From positions 620,001-684,000 of the forward strand of contig NZ_CP110012.1 of the NCBI RefSeq assembly GCF_025947365.1: DNA of 64,000 bases, read 5' to 3'. Below are positions 8,756-18,159 of this stretch, piece after piece. The notes beneath the pieces are model-generated. The model saw only the letters and a program-made list of their open reading frames with translations. It was not told the DNA's origin and did no database searches. This stretch comes from Flavobacterium sp. N502540 (GTDB lineage Bacteria > Bacteroidota > Bacteroidia > Flavobacteriales > Flavobacteriaceae). The position numbers and the translations under genes are program-made. The stretch's first letter is position 1, and every line of letters starts with the position of its first letter.

Positions 8756-9397
8756 TCATACCTGATTATTAATTTTCTTTTTTGGATTAAAACTTACTTT
8801 CCATTCATACAAAATAAATAAATAAAACAACAGTACGAAAAAAGCATTTAGTCTCCATGTAAAATATTTTAAATCATCGCTTAATCCGAGGGTAAGATTA
8901 CCCACTAAAAAAAGGACCGTACTCACTAACAAATAAGAAGACAATCCCACTGTAAAATAATAGTACTTCCTGTCATCGGTCAGCATATTGTAAAAATGCA
9001 ACAACGCATATACAACGCTCAGCAAGGAAGTTGCTGTAATGGCGAACAAATTAAATTTAAAAAATTGTTCTGTATTAATCAAACACTGAATAGCCAAAAC
9101 TAACAACATTAAAGTCAGACTCCAGTCGACAAATGTTTTTTGTCTTTTTAGTCCTAAAATTGATTTATAAAACAGTCCTAATAAAACCATTTGTCCAATA
9201 AAATAGGTGTTTACTAAGAGTAAATTTTCAATATGTAAACGGTATAACAGTTCCATTGTGAATTGAATAACACACAAAAACACGACATAAACTGTAAAAA
9301 AAACATTAGCTTTTTCCCGTAGGAAAAAGCTATATGTATATAAAATCAGGTTGAGTAAGAGTACAAAATAACCTGAATATATTAAAAAATTATCCAT
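8756..9397 (-). CDS. Seven-helix membrane protein, probable sensor
   Basis: About 213 residues with seven hydrophobic segments and a basic C-terminal tail (FNPKKKINNQ). A TTG directly before the ATG at 9397 could also be read as start, but the ATG is preferred. The topology recalls the 7TMR-DISM membrane domains of bacterial sensors, without their soluble part. Tight coupling to the kinase gene suggests it supplies the sensing or membrane-anchoring function to that kinase. No residue motif identifies the ligand. Confidence 0.6.
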   Translation of the reverse strand: MDNFLIYSGYFVLLLNLILYTYSFFLREKANVFFTVYVVFLCVIQFTMELLYRLHIENLLLVNTYFIGQMVLLGLFYKSILGLKRQKTFVDWSLTLMLLVLAIQCLINTEQFFKFNLFAITATSLLSVVYALLHFYNMLTDDRKYYYFTVGLSSYLLVSTVLFLVGNLTLGLSDDLKYFTWRLNAFFVLLFYLFILYEWKVSFNPKKKINNQV

Positions 9398-9400
9398 CAA

Positions 9401-9778
9401 TTATTGATTCATTGGACTACCCGGGTCGGTGTATGGAGGACAAGGACGAGAAGCATCGTAAAGCACGTCTTCTCCGTCTCCGGCAGTTCTTGCTCCTGCT
9501 GCAGCTTGCTGTTTTTTGAAAACATCTACATAAACACCTGTTTTTGGGTCCAGTTTTGTCCCTACAAGCATTAAGTTTTGCTCTCCGGCATTATTAATCC
9601 CTACATAAGCACGCACAGCATCAATATCCTGATCTAACACCAACTTGATACTTTCTAACGGAATTAAATAAGCATCTACTTTTCCTTTACCTTCCTGAGA
9701 CTTTCGAAATTTCCGAGCCCATTCCTGACCAACAGCCAAACTGACTTCAACTGATCCTAAATTCTTTTCTTCTGACAT
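9401..9778 (-). CDS. Small conserved soluble protein of kinase cluster, unknown
   Basis: A 125-residue protein without signal peptide or membrane helix. The first 75 residues look folded (alternating charged and hydrophobic, with VKA-type strands), and the last 30 are Pro/Gly/Asp-rich (CPPYTDPGSPMNQ). It begins the four-gene cluster leading to the 7-TM protein, kinase and regulator; its stop is directly followed by the next start. I do not recognise a family with known function. By position it may be a regulated or signal-binding partner of the 7-TM protein. Confidence 0.6.
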   Translation of the reverse strand: MSEEKNLGSVEVSLAVGQEWARKFRKSQEGKGKVDAYLIPLESIKLVLDQDIDAVRAYVGINNAGEQNLMLVGTKLDPKTGVYVDVFKKQQAAAGARTAGDGEDVLYDASRPCPPYTDPGSPMNQ

Positions 9779-9881
9779 AATTTAAATTTGTTTTTGGGTT
9801 AAAGTTTAATTTATAATTGCTTTGCGCAATTGTTTAGCTAAACTACAGAATTTTCTAGGAAAAGTATTAATATAAAGACAT

Positions 9882-9904
9882 AAAAAAAGCCTCAAAATGA
9901 GGCT
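9882..9904 (-). terminator. Intrinsic terminator downstream of dnaB
   Basis: The stem AGCCTCA/TGAGGCT (7 bp, loop AAA) is followed on the minus strand by a run of Ts (9882-9887). It lies just after the dnaB stop. Confidence 0.75.
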
Positions 9905-9915
9905 AAATTGTTTTA

Positions 9916-11460
9916 TTAAAACGGAACATCGTTATCGTCGTCGTCGTCATTTAAATTACTGCCAAAAGCTTCATTGGCCGAAGGCAGGCTTTTAGTTATA
10001 AAAGAATTATCGTCATGATTCATTTTTGATGGTAAATCGTCATAACTGCCTGAAAAATCATCAAGATTATCAAACTTTCCAAGATGTCCTAAGAATTTCA
10101 ATCGAATGTTTTCGATACCCCCGTTACGGTGTTTGGCGATCATAATCTCTGCCTGACCTGCAGTTGGTGATGCTTCATCGTCATCCCATTCTTCAATTTT
10201 GTAGTATTCCGGTCGGTATAAAAACGAAACGATATCGGCATCCTGCTCAATAGCTCCAGATTCACGAAGATCCGAAAGCAATGGACGTTTACTGGATCCA
10301 CGCGTTTCAACGGCACGCGATAACTGCGAAAGTGCAATTACCGGAACGTTTAGCTCTTTTGCCAGGGCTTTTAAGTTTCGGGAAATTGTAGAAATCTCCT
10401 GTTCACGATTTCCTCCTCCTTTATTATTTCCTCCGGCAGTCATCAGCTGCAAATAATCAATAATAATAATTTTAATTCCGTGCTGTGAAGCCAAACGACG
10501 GCATTTTGCTCTCAAGTCGAAAATAGAAAGCGAAGGTGTATCATCAATAAACAAAGGCGCTTTTTCCAGATCTTTTACTTTGGTACTCAACATTTCCCAT
10601 TCGTGAGGTTCTAATTTACCGGTACGAAGTTTTTCTGATGACAATCCTGTTTCTGACGAAATTAACCTTGTAATCAACTGAACGGATGCCATCTCCAGAG
10701 AGAACAAAGCCACCCCATGTCCATACTGAATCGCTATATTTCTCGCCATTGAAAGTACAAAGGCCGTTTTTCCCATCGCAGGTCTTGCCGCGATAATAAT
10801 TAAATCACTTGGCTGCCATCCCGAAGTCAATTTATCCAGATTATGAAAACCGGTTTCGACACCACTCAATCCTTCTTTTTTCGCAATCTCTTCAATCTTC
10901 TTTTTAGCCTGAAGTACTAAACTCTGAGCAGTTTCGGAACTACGTTTGATATTTCCTTGTGTTACTTCATAAAGTTTGGATTCGGCCTGATCCAGCAAAT
11001 CAAACACGTCTGCCGTTTCATCGTAAGAGGCTTCGATAATTTCGGACGAAATTCGAATCAAACTTCTTTGAATGAATTTTTGAAGGATAATACGAGAGTG
11101 GAATTCGATATGCGCAGAAGAAGCAATTTTTTGAGTAAGCTGAATTAAATAAAAATCTCCTCCGGCTAACTCTAATTTTCCATTCTTCTTCAATTGGGCC
11201 GAAACCGTCAGCAAGTCGATTGGCTGTGTTTCGGTAAAAAGCTGAACGATCGCTTCAAAAATAAATTTATGTCCCTCTTTATAAAAAGCATCAGCCTGCA
11301 AAATATCAATTACATCATCAACCCCCTTTTTATCAATCATCATCGCCCCAAGAACAGCCTCCTCCAATTCAAGCACTTGCGGCGGAAGTTTTCCTTTTTC
11401 TAAATTAATAATTGTGGTTTTATCTACCTTTACAGGATTTACATTCTTGAAATTTTCCAT
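9916..11460 (-). CDS. dnaB: Replicative DNA helicase DnaB
   Basis: Hexameric helicase that unwinds DNA at the replication fork. The 514-residue protein has the DnaB N-terminal domain (about 25-130) and a RecA-like C-terminal domain. Walker A AARPAMGKTA lies near 224-233, Walker B IIIIDYLQLM near 340, and the DnaB motif RGSSKRPLLSDLRESGAIEQDAD follows as consecutive segments. The tail ends in an Asp-rich stretch (DDDDDNDVPF) reminiscent of SSB-type acidic tips. No intein is seen. Transcribed alone, with a terminator after it. Confidence 0.97.
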   Translation of the reverse strand: MENFKNVNPVKVDKTTIINLEKGKLPPQVLELEEAVLGAMMIDKKGVDDVIDILQADAFYKEGHKFIFEAIVQLFTETQPIDLLTVSAQLKKNGKLELAGGDFYLIQLTQKIASSAHIEFHSRIILQKFIQRSLIRISSEIIEASYDETADVFDLLDQAESKLYEVTQGNIKRSSETAQSLVLQAKKKIEEIAKKEGLSGVETGFHNLDKLTSGWQPSDLIIIAARPAMGKTAFVLSMARNIAIQYGHGVALFSLEMASVQLITRLISSETGLSSEKLRTGKLEPHEWEMLSTKVKDLEKAPLFIDDTPSLSIFDLRAKCRRLASQHGIKIIIIDYLQLMTAGGNNKGGGNREQEISTISRNLKALAKELNVPVIALSQLSRAVETRGSSKRPLLSDLRESGAIEQDADIVSFLYRPEYYKIEEWDDDEASPTAGQAEIMIAKHRNGGIENIRLKFLGHLGKFDNLDDFSGSYDDLPSKMNHDDNSFITKSLPSANEAFGSNLNDDDDDNDVPF

Positions 11461-11546
11461 ATAGCGAAAGTAACAAAATTTAAAAAAAAATTGCTATTGA
11501 GTTATAACTATTAATTGTTTATAAATATGTTTTTTTGTTCATAACC

Positions 11547-11580
11547 AAAAAAAAATCCGAAACTGTAAGGCTTCGGATTT
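11547..11580 (-). terminator. Intrinsic terminator downstream of accA
   Basis: AAATCCGAA (11553-11561) pairs with TTCGGATTT (11572-11580); the minus strand continues in a long T run. Confidence 0.75.
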
Positions 11581-11599
11581 TAATTCATTTTGTAAGAAT

Positions 11600-12553
11600 T
11601 TACTCTTTATACTCCCCCATCTTACTGTACTTGTCCATTCTTTGGGCAATCAGATCATGTGTTGATAAGTCTTTCAATTCATTATATCCTTTAGTGATGT
11701 ACTCTGCTACTGTTTTAAAAGTAGTTTCGCGGTCGTAGTGCGCTCCACCTAATGGTTCAGGAATCACATCATCAACTAATTTTTGTTTTTTCATATCAGA
11801 TGAAGTCAATTTTAAAGCATCTGCAGCACGTTCTTTGTACTCCCAGCTTTTCCATAAAATTGAAGAACAAGATTCTGGAGAAATTACAGAATACCAAGTA
11901 TTTTCTAACATATATACTTTATCTCCCACACCAATTCCTAAGGCTCCTCCTGAAGCTCCTTCACCCACAATAATTGTAATGATAGGCACTTGTAAACGAA
12001 CCATTTCGAAAATGTTTCTGGCGATTGCCTCTCCCTGTCCTCTTTCTTCAGCTTCAAGTCCCGGATATGCACCCGGAGTGTCTACTAAAGTTAAAACCGG
12101 AATTCCGAACTTCTCTGCCATTTTCATCAAACGCAAAGCTTTACGGTATCCTTCAGGGTTTGCCATACCAAAATTACGGTACTGACGGGTTTTGGTATTG
12201 AAACCTTTTTGCTGACCTACGATCATAAACGACTGTCCGTTTATTTTCCCTAATCCACCCACCATCGCTTTATCATCTTTAAAGCTTCTGTCTCCGTGAA
12301 GCTCTAAAAATGTATCTCCGCAAAGTGCTTTGATATAATCTAAAGTATAAGGTCTATTTGGATGTCTTGACAGCTGAACACGTTGCCAGGCTGTAAGGTT
12401 TTTGTATATTTCTTTCTTAGTTTGCTCTAATTTTTTGTTGATTTCCTTGCAGGTTGGTGTTACATCAACATCAGATTCTTTTCCAATTATGACACACTTT
12501 TCTAACTGTTCTTCAAGTTCTTTAATTGGAAGCTCAAAATCTAAATATTCCAT
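11600..12553 (-). CDS. accA: Acetyl-CoA carboxylase carboxyltransferase subunit alpha
   Basis: Carries out, with AccD, transfer of the carboxyl group from biotin to acetyl-CoA to form malonyl-CoA for fatty acid synthesis. Full length at 317 residues. Recognisable segments are [19 protein letters not shown], the carboxyltransferase core [20 protein letters not shown] and [14 protein letters not shown]. The start lies 33 bases after a clear -7 box. Single gene with its own terminator. Confidence 0.97.
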   Translation of the reverse strand: MEYLDFELPIKELEEQLEKCVIIGKESDVDVTPTCKEINKKLEQTKKEIYKNLTAWQRVQLSRHPNRPYTLDYIKALCGDTFLELHGDRSFKDDKAMVGGLGKINGQSFMIVGQQKGFNTKTRQYRNFGMANPEGYRKALRLMKMAEKFGIPVLTLVDTPGAYPGLEAEERGQGEAIARNIFEMVRLQVPIITIIVGEGASGGALGIGVGDKVYMLENTWYSVISPESCSSILWKSWEYKERAADALKLTSSDMKKQKLVDDVIPEPLGGAHYDRETTFKTVAEYITKGYNELKDLSTHDLIAQRMDKYSKMGEYKE

Positions 12554-12585
12554 GGATTTTTGAATTTTGTTTGTAAATCGAACCG

Positions 12586-12593
12586 CAAATATA
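12586..12593 (-). promoter_or_regulatory. Bacteroidota -7 box for accA
   Basis: CAAATATA on the given strand reads TATATTTG on the minus strand, matching TAnnTTTG upstream of accA. Confidence 0.5.
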
Positions 12594-12665
12594 AAAATAT
12601 TATATCATTGGTTGAATTAAATCGTATTTAAAATATAAAAATGTAATTTAAAAATAAGGAAATTA

Positions 12666-13553
12666 TTACACTTGTTTCTTGTTTTTATAATGTTTCAAAA
12701 CACCGTTTAAGATAACGGTAATTACAATTATCAGGGCACCAATATAAAATTCTGTACTCATTTTTTCTTTTCCTCCAAGAATAAAATAAGCCAGCATAAT
12801 TCCGTAAACAGGCTCTAAATTAGTCGTTAACATCACGGTATAAGGCGTTAATTTCTGCATCACTTTCACTGAAGCAGTAAAGGCATAAGCCGTACAAACC
12901 GAAGCCAAAACAAGCAATAAAGCCCAGTTGTTTAGTGACATTGTAAAAAAATCGGCAGTGAATTTCCCCTGTATTAAAAAATAAATTGAAATAAAGAAAA
13001 CTCCGGCAGCAAACTCATAAAAAGTAATTACCGAAGGATCGTGTTCTGTTATTAATTTTCCGTTCATTAAAGTGAATAAAACCCCCAGAATAATAGCTGC
13101 TAATGCATAATACATTCCGTGCAGATACTTTACCTCGACCTGCATAATCAGTGCTAAACCGGCGATAATAATCAATCCGAAGAAAACTTCGTAGAATAAG
13201 ATCTTTCTTCCGTAAAAAAGAGGTTCCAGTAACGACGCAAAAAATGCACCGAGCGAGAATATCGAAAGTGTTATAGAAACGTTGGAAACGTGTATTGCTC
13301 TAAAAAAGAAAATCCAATGAAGCGCAATCAGTAATCCCACAAAAATCAGTTTCGCAAAGGAAGTGGCTGAGATTACAAATGATTGTTTTTTGTACACGAT
13401 AAATGCTGCCAGGAAAACTCCTGCAAGAAGCATTCTAAACCAGACCAAATTTTCGGCATCAATGGTTATCAAAGCACCCAGAATGGCCGTAAAACCCCAG
13501 ATAAAAACAATTAAATGAAGATTTAAATAACTTTTTAAATTATCGTTTCGCAT
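12666..13553 (-). CDS. EamA/DMT-family membrane transporter
   Basis: A 295-residue protein with about ten hydrophobic helices in two repeats, the pattern of drug/metabolite (EamA) transporters. The N-terminal half begins HLIVFIWGFTAILG and the second half has the characteristic TPYTVMLTTNLEPVYGIMLAY. The ATG at 13553 is chosen because residues from an upstream start would lie inside lptG and are not EamA-like; it overlaps lptG by 14 bases. Substrate unknown. Probably last gene of the tgt-lptG operon. Confidence 0.8.
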   Translation of the reverse strand: MRNDNLKSYLNLHLIVFIWGFTAILGALITIDAENLVWFRMLLAGVFLAAFIVYKKQSFVISATSFAKLIFVGLLIALHWIFFFRAIHVSNVSITLSIFSLGAFFASLLEPLFYGRKILFYEVFFGLIIIAGLALIMQVEVKYLHGMYYALAAIILGVLFTLMNGKLITEHDPSVITFYEFAAGVFFISIYFLIQGKFTADFFTMSLNNWALLLVLASVCTAYAFTASVKVMQKLTPYTVMLTTNLEPVYGIMLAYFILGGKEKMSTEFYIGALIIVITVILNGVLKHYKNKKQV

Positions 13554-14628
13554 TACGTAATAGGTAAACCGCCAGGATTCCGAAAACAATATTCGGGAGC
13601 CAGACAGCAAATAAAGGTGAGAAAGCAGATTTTTCGGCTAATGTTCCGAATATTTTATCAAAGAACACAAATGAAAAGGCAATTGCAATTCCGATTGCTA
13701 AATTAGTCCCCATACCTCCACGGCGCTTCATCGACGAAACGGCCACAGCAATAATAGTCAGGATAAAAGCCGAAACGGGTACACTGTATTTTTTGTAAAG
13801 CACAACCAAATACATATCAATATTTCCTGAGCCTCTTTTGCGTTCTTTTTCGATAAAATCGATCAGTTTTCCAAGTGGCAGGGTCTCTGCGATGTAAACT
13901 ACAGGAGTTAAATCGGCTAGTTCAAATTTGAAAGCAACTCTTTTCTCAGGACTTTTTTCTATCTGATCGTTTAATTCTCCAAGAGTTCTTTTGGTGTAAT
14001 CATACAAAGCATAAGTCTTGGATTTAGGATCCCATTTGATGCGGCTGGCAGTAATTTTATAGGTCAGCTTTTCATTTTCGAAATGCTCTAATGTAAAATT
14101 AAAAGCCGTTTTAGACTCTTCATTAAAACTATTGACAAAAATAAAATCGTTATCATTAATCTGACGGTAAACATTGGTATTCTCGCCTCGCATTAACTGT
14201 TTTCCGTTTCCTTTCAGATAGGTATACCTAAAATTATTAAAACCTTCACTGGCAGCGGGAACAATAAAAAACCCCATTAAAAGCACAAAAACCGAAACGA
14301 TCGAAGCCCCAATAATATAAGGTCTTAAAAAACGGGAAAATGAAATTCCGGAACTTAAAACGGCAATAATTTCTGTATTATTGGCCAATTTTGAGGTAAA
14401 CCAAATTACAGATAAAAACAAAAAGATCGGAAATAAGGAATTCGCAAAATAAACCGTAAAATTGTAATAATAGATCGCAATTGCGGTAAACGGAATTTTA
14501 TTTTCCAACATCTTATTCACCTTTTCAGAGACGTCGATTACAATTCCAATTGGAATAAATAATAAAATCATCACCGAGAAAGTGGCTAAATATCTTTTTA
14601 AAATATACTTATCTATTATCGTTAACAT
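13540..14628 (-). CDS. LptF/LptG-family permease
   Basis: A YjgP/YjgQ-family membrane protein of 362 residues. It begins IIDKYILKRYLATFSVMILL, has three helices before and three after a periplasmic jellyroll-like region (about 130-270), and ends in hydrophobic helices. In the family these permeases form, with LptB, the ABC machine that extracts lipopolysaccharide from the inner membrane. Whether it is LptF or LptG cannot be settled from sequence alone. It lies between tgt and the EamA gene on the same strand. Confidence 0.85.
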   Translation of the reverse strand: MLTIIDKYILKRYLATFSVMILLFIPIGIVIDVSEKVNKMLENKIPFTAIAIYYYNFTVYFANSLFPIFLFLSVIWFTSKLANNTEIIAVLSSGISFSRFLRPYIIGASIVSVFVLLMGFFIVPAASEGFNNFRYTYLKGNGKQLMRGENTNVYRQINDNDFIFVNSFNEESKTAFNFTLEHFENEKLTYKITASRIKWDPKSKTYALYDYTKRTLGELNDQIEKSPEKRVAFKFELADLTPVVYIAETLPLGKLIDFIEKERKRGSGNIDMYLVVLYKKYSVPVSAFILTIIAVAVSSMKRRGGMGTNLAIGIAIAFSFVFFDKIFGTLAEKSAFSPLFAVWLPNIVFGILAVYLLRNAKR

Positions 14629-14639
14629 AGTAAAGTTTA

Positions 14640-14692
14640 ATCGATTATTTGTTTAACCGTTTAACCGAATAAACGATTAAACAAATCAACTT
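14640..14692. repeat. Low-complexity repeat with CGATTAAAC/GTTTAACCG units
   Basis: Between tgt and lptG lies a stretch in which GTTTAACCG, its variants and their complements recur (TTTAACCGTTTAACCG, AAACGATTAAAC). It is one of several unrelated low-complexity intergenic repeats in this window. Confidence 0.45.
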
Positions 14693-14695
14693 ATT

Positions 14696-15826
14696 TTAAA
14701 GTCTTTGACTCATATTTTTAACCATCATTTCTTTCCATGGTCTGAAATCGCCTGCTAAGATATGTTTTCTGGCTTCACGAACCAACCACATGTAAAAACC
14801 AAGATTGTGAATTGTCGCAATTTGTTTTCCTAAATACTCGTTAGCCGCAAATAAGTGACGCAAATACGCTTTTGTATATTCTGTATCCACAAAAGTATGT
14901 CCCATTTCATCGATTGGAGAAAAATCAGCTTCCCACTTTTTATTCTTGATGTTGATCGTTCCGTTTGCTGTAAACAACATACCGTTTCTGGCATTACGGG
15001 TTGGCATTACACAATCGAACATATCAATTCCTAAAGCAATATTTTCTAAAATATTAATCGGAGTTCCAACTCCCATTAAATAACGTGGTTTGTCCTCTGG
15101 TAAAATTTCGCAAACTACTTCGGTCATGGCATACATTTCTTCTGCAGGTTCTCCTACAGACAAACCTCCAATTGCATTTCCTTGTTGTCCTGCATTTGCA
15201 ATATATTCTGCCGACTGACGACGTAAATCTTTATAAGTACTTCCCTGAACAATTGGAAAAAATGTTTGCTCGTATCCATATTTATAAGGTACTTTATCCA
15301 AATGATTGATACAACGATCTAACCAGCGGTGAGTCATGTGCATCGAACGCTGTGCATATCTGTAATCACACGGATAAGGTGTACATTCATCAAAGGCCAT
15401 AATAATATCGGCTCCAATAGTACGTTGAATTTCCATTACGCTTTCCGGCGAAAAAAAGTGGTACGAACCATCAATATGAGATTTGAACTTTACTCCTTCT
15501 TCCTTAATTTTTCTGTTATTAGAAAGGGAGTACACCTGATATCCTCCAGAATCCGTTAAAATATTACGATCCCAATTCATAAATTTATGCAATCCACCTG
15601 CTTTCTCCAGAATTTCGGTCTGCGGACGTAAATACAAATGATAGGTATTTCCAAGAATAATATCCGGATTGATATCGTCTTTAAGTTCTCGCTGATGCAC
15701 TCCTTTTACAGAAGCCACCGTCCCGACAGGCATAAAAATAGGCGTTTCGATTACGCCGTGATCTGTAGTAATACTTCCCGCTCTTGCTTTAGATTGCGGA
15801 TCTCTTTGTAATAAATCAAACTTCAT
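14696..15826 (-). CDS. tgt: tRNA-guanine transglycosylase (Tgt) without zinc cysteines
   Basis: Exchanges G34 of GUN-anticodon tRNAs for the queuosine precursor. The 376-residue protein has both catalytic Asp residues: D92 in LTDSGGYQ and D271 in FDCVMPTRNARNG. The usual zinc site CxCxxC is gone: aligned with the family segment before RAYLxHL, the three Cys positions are Gly309, Thr311 and Asp314, while the fourth ligand His340 (TIHNL) remains. The gene is otherwise intact, so either the protein folds without zinc or uses other ligands. Its promoter box lies at 15847-15854. Confidence 0.93.
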   Translation of the reverse strand: MKFDLLQRDPQSKARAGSITTDHGVIETPIFMPVGTVASVKGVHQRELKDDINPDIILGNTYHLYLRPQTEILEKAGGLHKFMNWDRNILTDSGGYQVYSLSNNRKIKEEGVKFKSHIDGSYHFFSPESVMEIQRTIGADIIMAFDECTPYPCDYRYAQRSMHMTHRWLDRCINHLDKVPYKYGYEQTFFPIVQGSTYKDLRRQSAEYIANAGQQGNAIGGLSVGEPAEEMYAMTEVVCEILPEDKPRYLMGVGTPINILENIALGIDMFDCVMPTRNARNGMLFTANGTINIKNKKWEADFSPIDEMGHTFVDTEYTKAYLRHLFAANEYLGKQIATIHNLGFYMWLVREARKHILAGDFRPWKEMMVKNMSQRL

Positions 15827-15846
15827 CTGTTTCTTTTTTCAGTCGG

Positions 15847-15854
15847 CAAAGATA
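15847..15854 (-). promoter_or_regulatory. Bacteroidota -7 box for tgt operon
   Basis: CAAAGATA reads TATCTTTG on the minus strand, 20 bases before the tgt ATG. Confidence 0.5.
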
Positions 15855-15874
15855 AGCTAATTTCAGGGAAAATT

Positions 15875-15955
15875 AATTAGATAATTTGGCAATTAGAAAA
15901 TTAGATAATTTGGATGTTGGATTGTTAGATTATTGGATCGCTGGAATTCTAGATA
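15875..15955. repeat. TTAGATAATTTG repeat family, copy 1
   Basis: Units such as TTAGATAATTTGG and TTAGATTATTGG recur at short spacing. The same family recurs at 16977-17006 and 49375-49420. Confidence 0.5.
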
Positions 15956-15991
15956 GTCCGATTATTTAGACAACTTCATTTTTAATGCAGG

Positions 15992-16035
15992 CAGAAACCT
16001 GAAACTTTTAAACCTGAAACCTGAAACTTGAAACC
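15992..16035. repeat. GAAACCTGAAACTTG heptamer repeat, copy 1
   Basis: Near-tandem heptamers GAAACCT and GAAACTT. A second, palindromic occurrence lies at 33151-33225. Confidence 0.6.
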
Positions 16036-16063
16036 ATAATACGCATTTATCATGAAAAAAATC

Positions 16064-16071
16064 TAAATTTG
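16064..16071 (+). promoter_or_regulatory. Bacteroidota -7 box TAAATTTG
   Basis: TAnnTTTG match giving a leader of about 46 bases before the ChbG-like gene. Confidence 0.4.
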
Positions 16072-16123
16072 ATAAACCAGAAAATCCGCTTAATCTCCTC
16101 TATACACAAAGACAACTAAAAAA

Positions 16124-16984
16124 ATGAACCTAGCACAAAAACTTGGATATCCTGAAAATACTAAACTATTAATTATTCATGCTGACGATGCCGGCCTGTC
16201 GCATTCTGAAAATCAGGCAACCATAAAAACACTGCAAAATGGCTTTGTAAACTCTTACAGCATAATGGTTCCCAGTCCATGGTTTTTCGAAATGGCTAAT
16301 TTTGCCAAAGACAATCCGCAATACGATTGTGGAATTCACCTCACCTTAACCTGCGAATGGGAGAATTACAAATTTGGTCCGGTTCTTCCACTTTCTGAGG
16401 TTTCAAGTTTAACAGATCAAAATGGTCATTTCTACAAAAACAGAACTGATTTTAAAAATAATGCAAAACTTCCTGAAATCAGGAAAGAACTTACCGCTCA
16501 AATCGAAAAAGCTTTACAATTTGGAATTCAGCCTACCCATCTTGATTCACACATGTGCAGCATCGGTGTAACTCCTGAAATTTTAGAAATCTATAAAGAA
16601 CTCGGAAAACAATACAATCTTCCGGTTTTCATAAACAAAAAATTTGTTGAATCCATCAGTTTATCACACGAAAAATACAATTTTGAAAACACTCTTCTCG
16701 CTGATCATTTATTGATTGGGTATTTTTCGGACTTTGAAAAAGGGGAATTAAGAAAATCATACTCCAAGGCGCTGGACAATGCCATCCCGGGATTAAATGT
16801 ATTTCTGCTTCACCCTGCTTTTGACGATTTCGAAATGCAGGGCATCACCCTAAATCATCCTAATTTTGGTTCGGCCTGGCGACAAATTGACTTTGACTTT
16901 TTTACCAGTGAAGAATGCGGCGCAAAGCTGAAAGAAAACAACATCCAACTGGTGACCTGGCGAGAGATTGGATCAATTAGATAA
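16124..16984 (+). CDS. ChbG/YdjC-like carbohydrate deacetylase
   Basis: A 286-residue YdjC-fold enzyme. Family members remove acetyl groups from chitooligosaccharides or related N-acetylated sugars using a metal. The ligands are visible: HADDAG (D21, D22), GIHLTL (H72) and THLDSHM (H139, H143). The segment [10 protein letters not shown] near the end is also typical. No signal peptide, so cytoplasmic. Its last codons and stop are formed by the repeat TTAGATAATGAGATAATTTG, which also occurs at the end of a pseudouridine synthase gene 32 kb away. Confidence 0.88.
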   Translation: MNLAQKLGYPENTKLLIIHADDAGLSHSENQATIKTLQNGFVNSYSIMVPSPWFFEMANFAKDNPQYDCGIHLTLTCEWENYKFGPVLPLSEVSSLTDQNGHFYKNRTDFKNNAKLPEIRKELTAQIEKALQFGIQPTHLDSHMCSIGVTPEILEIYKELGKQYNLPVFINKKFVESISLSHEKYNFENTLLADHLLIGYFSDFEKGELRKSYSKALDNAIPGLNVFLLHPAFDDFEMQGITLNHPNFGSAWRQIDFDFFTSEECGAKLKENNIQLVTWREIGSIR

Positions 16985-17006
16985 TGAGATAATTTGGCAA
17001 TTAGTT
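16977..17006. repeat. TTAGATAATTTG repeat family, copy 2, entering a gene end
   Basis: The 20-mer TTAGATAATGAGATAATTTG (16977-16996) is identical to 49375-49394. Here its first bases supply the final codons and the TAA of the ChbG-like gene. Confidence 0.6.
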
Positions 17007-17179
17007 AATTCTCCTTTTTACAATCTCATAAAAACGGGATGACAGACAAAGCGGGCTTTAAAATCATGGCGCTGCCAATTTTTTACTTTATAAAATCGAA
17101 ACAATCCCTTTTTTTCTCTGTACGAATACAAAAAAGAGTGATATTTTCATTTTTACAGGAAACTAAAGCGAAAAATCAT

Positions 17180-17210
17180 TTGTCTCCCCGCAAAATAAAA
17201 ATTACTTTTG
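17180..17210 (+). promoter_or_regulatory. Promoter of transketolase genes
   Basis: TTG at 17180-17182, 20 bases, TACTTTTG at 17203-17210. Start codon follows at 17236. Confidence 0.55.
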
Positions 17211-17235
17211 CACCAGTTTAACTTTTACACATAAA

Positions 17236-18084
17236 ATGAAGCCTAACACACAACAATTAAGCGATTTAACTATCCAAGTAAGAAGAGACATTCTTCGAAT
17301 GGTACATGCTGTCAACTCAGGTCACCCAGGTGGTTCATTAGGTTGTACTGAATTTTTGGTAACACTCTACCAAAACATTATGGAACGCAAAGAAGGTTTT
17401 GATATGAACGGAATTGGAGAAGATCTTTTCTTCCTTTCAAACGGACATATTTCTCCTGTTTTTTATAGCGTATTAGCACGTAGCGGTTATTTCCCTGTTT
17501 CAGAACTTGCCACTTTCAGATTACTAAACTCTCGTTTGCAAGGACATCCAACAACTCATGAAGGATTACCTGGAATTCGCATGGCTTCTGGTTCATTAGG
17601 ACAAGGTTTATCTGTAGCTATTGGTGCTGCCGAAGCAAAAAAACTAAACAAAGACAATCATTTAATTTACAGCTTACACGGAGATGGTGAATTACAAGAA
17701 GGTCAAAACTGGGAAGCTATCATGTATGCTTCTGCTAAAAAAGTAGACAACCTTATTGCAACTGTAGACGTTAACGGAAAGCAAATTGACGGAACAACTG
17801 ACGAAGTTTTGGCAATGGGAAGTCTTCGTGCAAAATTTGAAGCTTTTGACTGGGACGTTCTTGAAATTAAAGAAGGAAACAACATCGAAGCTATTATTGC
17901 AGGTTTAAACGATGCAAAATCAAGAACCGGAAAAGGAAAACCAGTTTGTATTTTGCTATATACAGAAATGGGTAACGGAGTTGATTTTATGATGCACACA
18001 CATGCGTGGCATGGTAAAGCACCAAACAACGATCAGTTGGCAAGTGCTCTGGCTCAAAACACATCAACTTTAGCAGACTATTAA
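17236..18084 (+). CDS. Transketolase, N-terminal (TPP-binding) subunit
   Basis: First half of a split transketolase, 282 residues. It carries the thiamine-diphosphate-binding region: GHPGGSLG near the start, the loop HGDGELQEGQNWEA and VDVNGKQIDG. With the downstream subunit it transfers two-carbon ketol groups in the non-oxidative pentose phosphate pathway. Splitting into two genes is common in Bacteroidota and archaea. The partner gene follows after 75 bases occupied by a low-complexity repeat. Confidence 0.93.
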   Translation: MKPNTQQLSDLTIQVRRDILRMVHAVNSGHPGGSLGCTEFLVTLYQNIMERKEGFDMNGIGEDLFFLSNGHISPVFYSVLARSGYFPVSELATFRLLNSRLQGHPTTHEGLPGIRMASGSLGQGLSVAIGAAEAKKLNKDNHLIYSLHGDGELQEGQNWEAIMYASAKKVDNLIATVDVNGKQIDGTTDEVLAMGSLRAKFEAFDWDVLEIKEGNNIEAIIAGLNDAKSRTGKGKPVCILLYTEMGNGVDFMMHTHAWHGKAPNNDQLASALAQNTSTLADY

Positions 18085-18089
18085 AAACA

Positions 18090-18148
18090 GCTTTAAGCCT
18101 TAAGCAGTAAGCTTTATGCCTATTGCCTACAGCCTATTGCGTACAGCA
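18090..18148. repeat. TTAAGCCTTAAGC / CCTATTGCCTACAGC repeat
   Basis: The gap between the two transketolase genes is filled by CTTTAAGCCTTAAGCAGTAAG-like units and by CCTATTGCCTACAG and CCTATTGCGTACAG. It separates genes that act as one enzyme. Confidence 0.5.
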
Positions 18149-18159
18149 AAAAAACAAAA

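Noticed and set aside
17039..17221. 60-codon frame before the transketolase gene
   Set aside because: Basic and Phe-rich, no initiation signal, overlaps the transketolase promoter.
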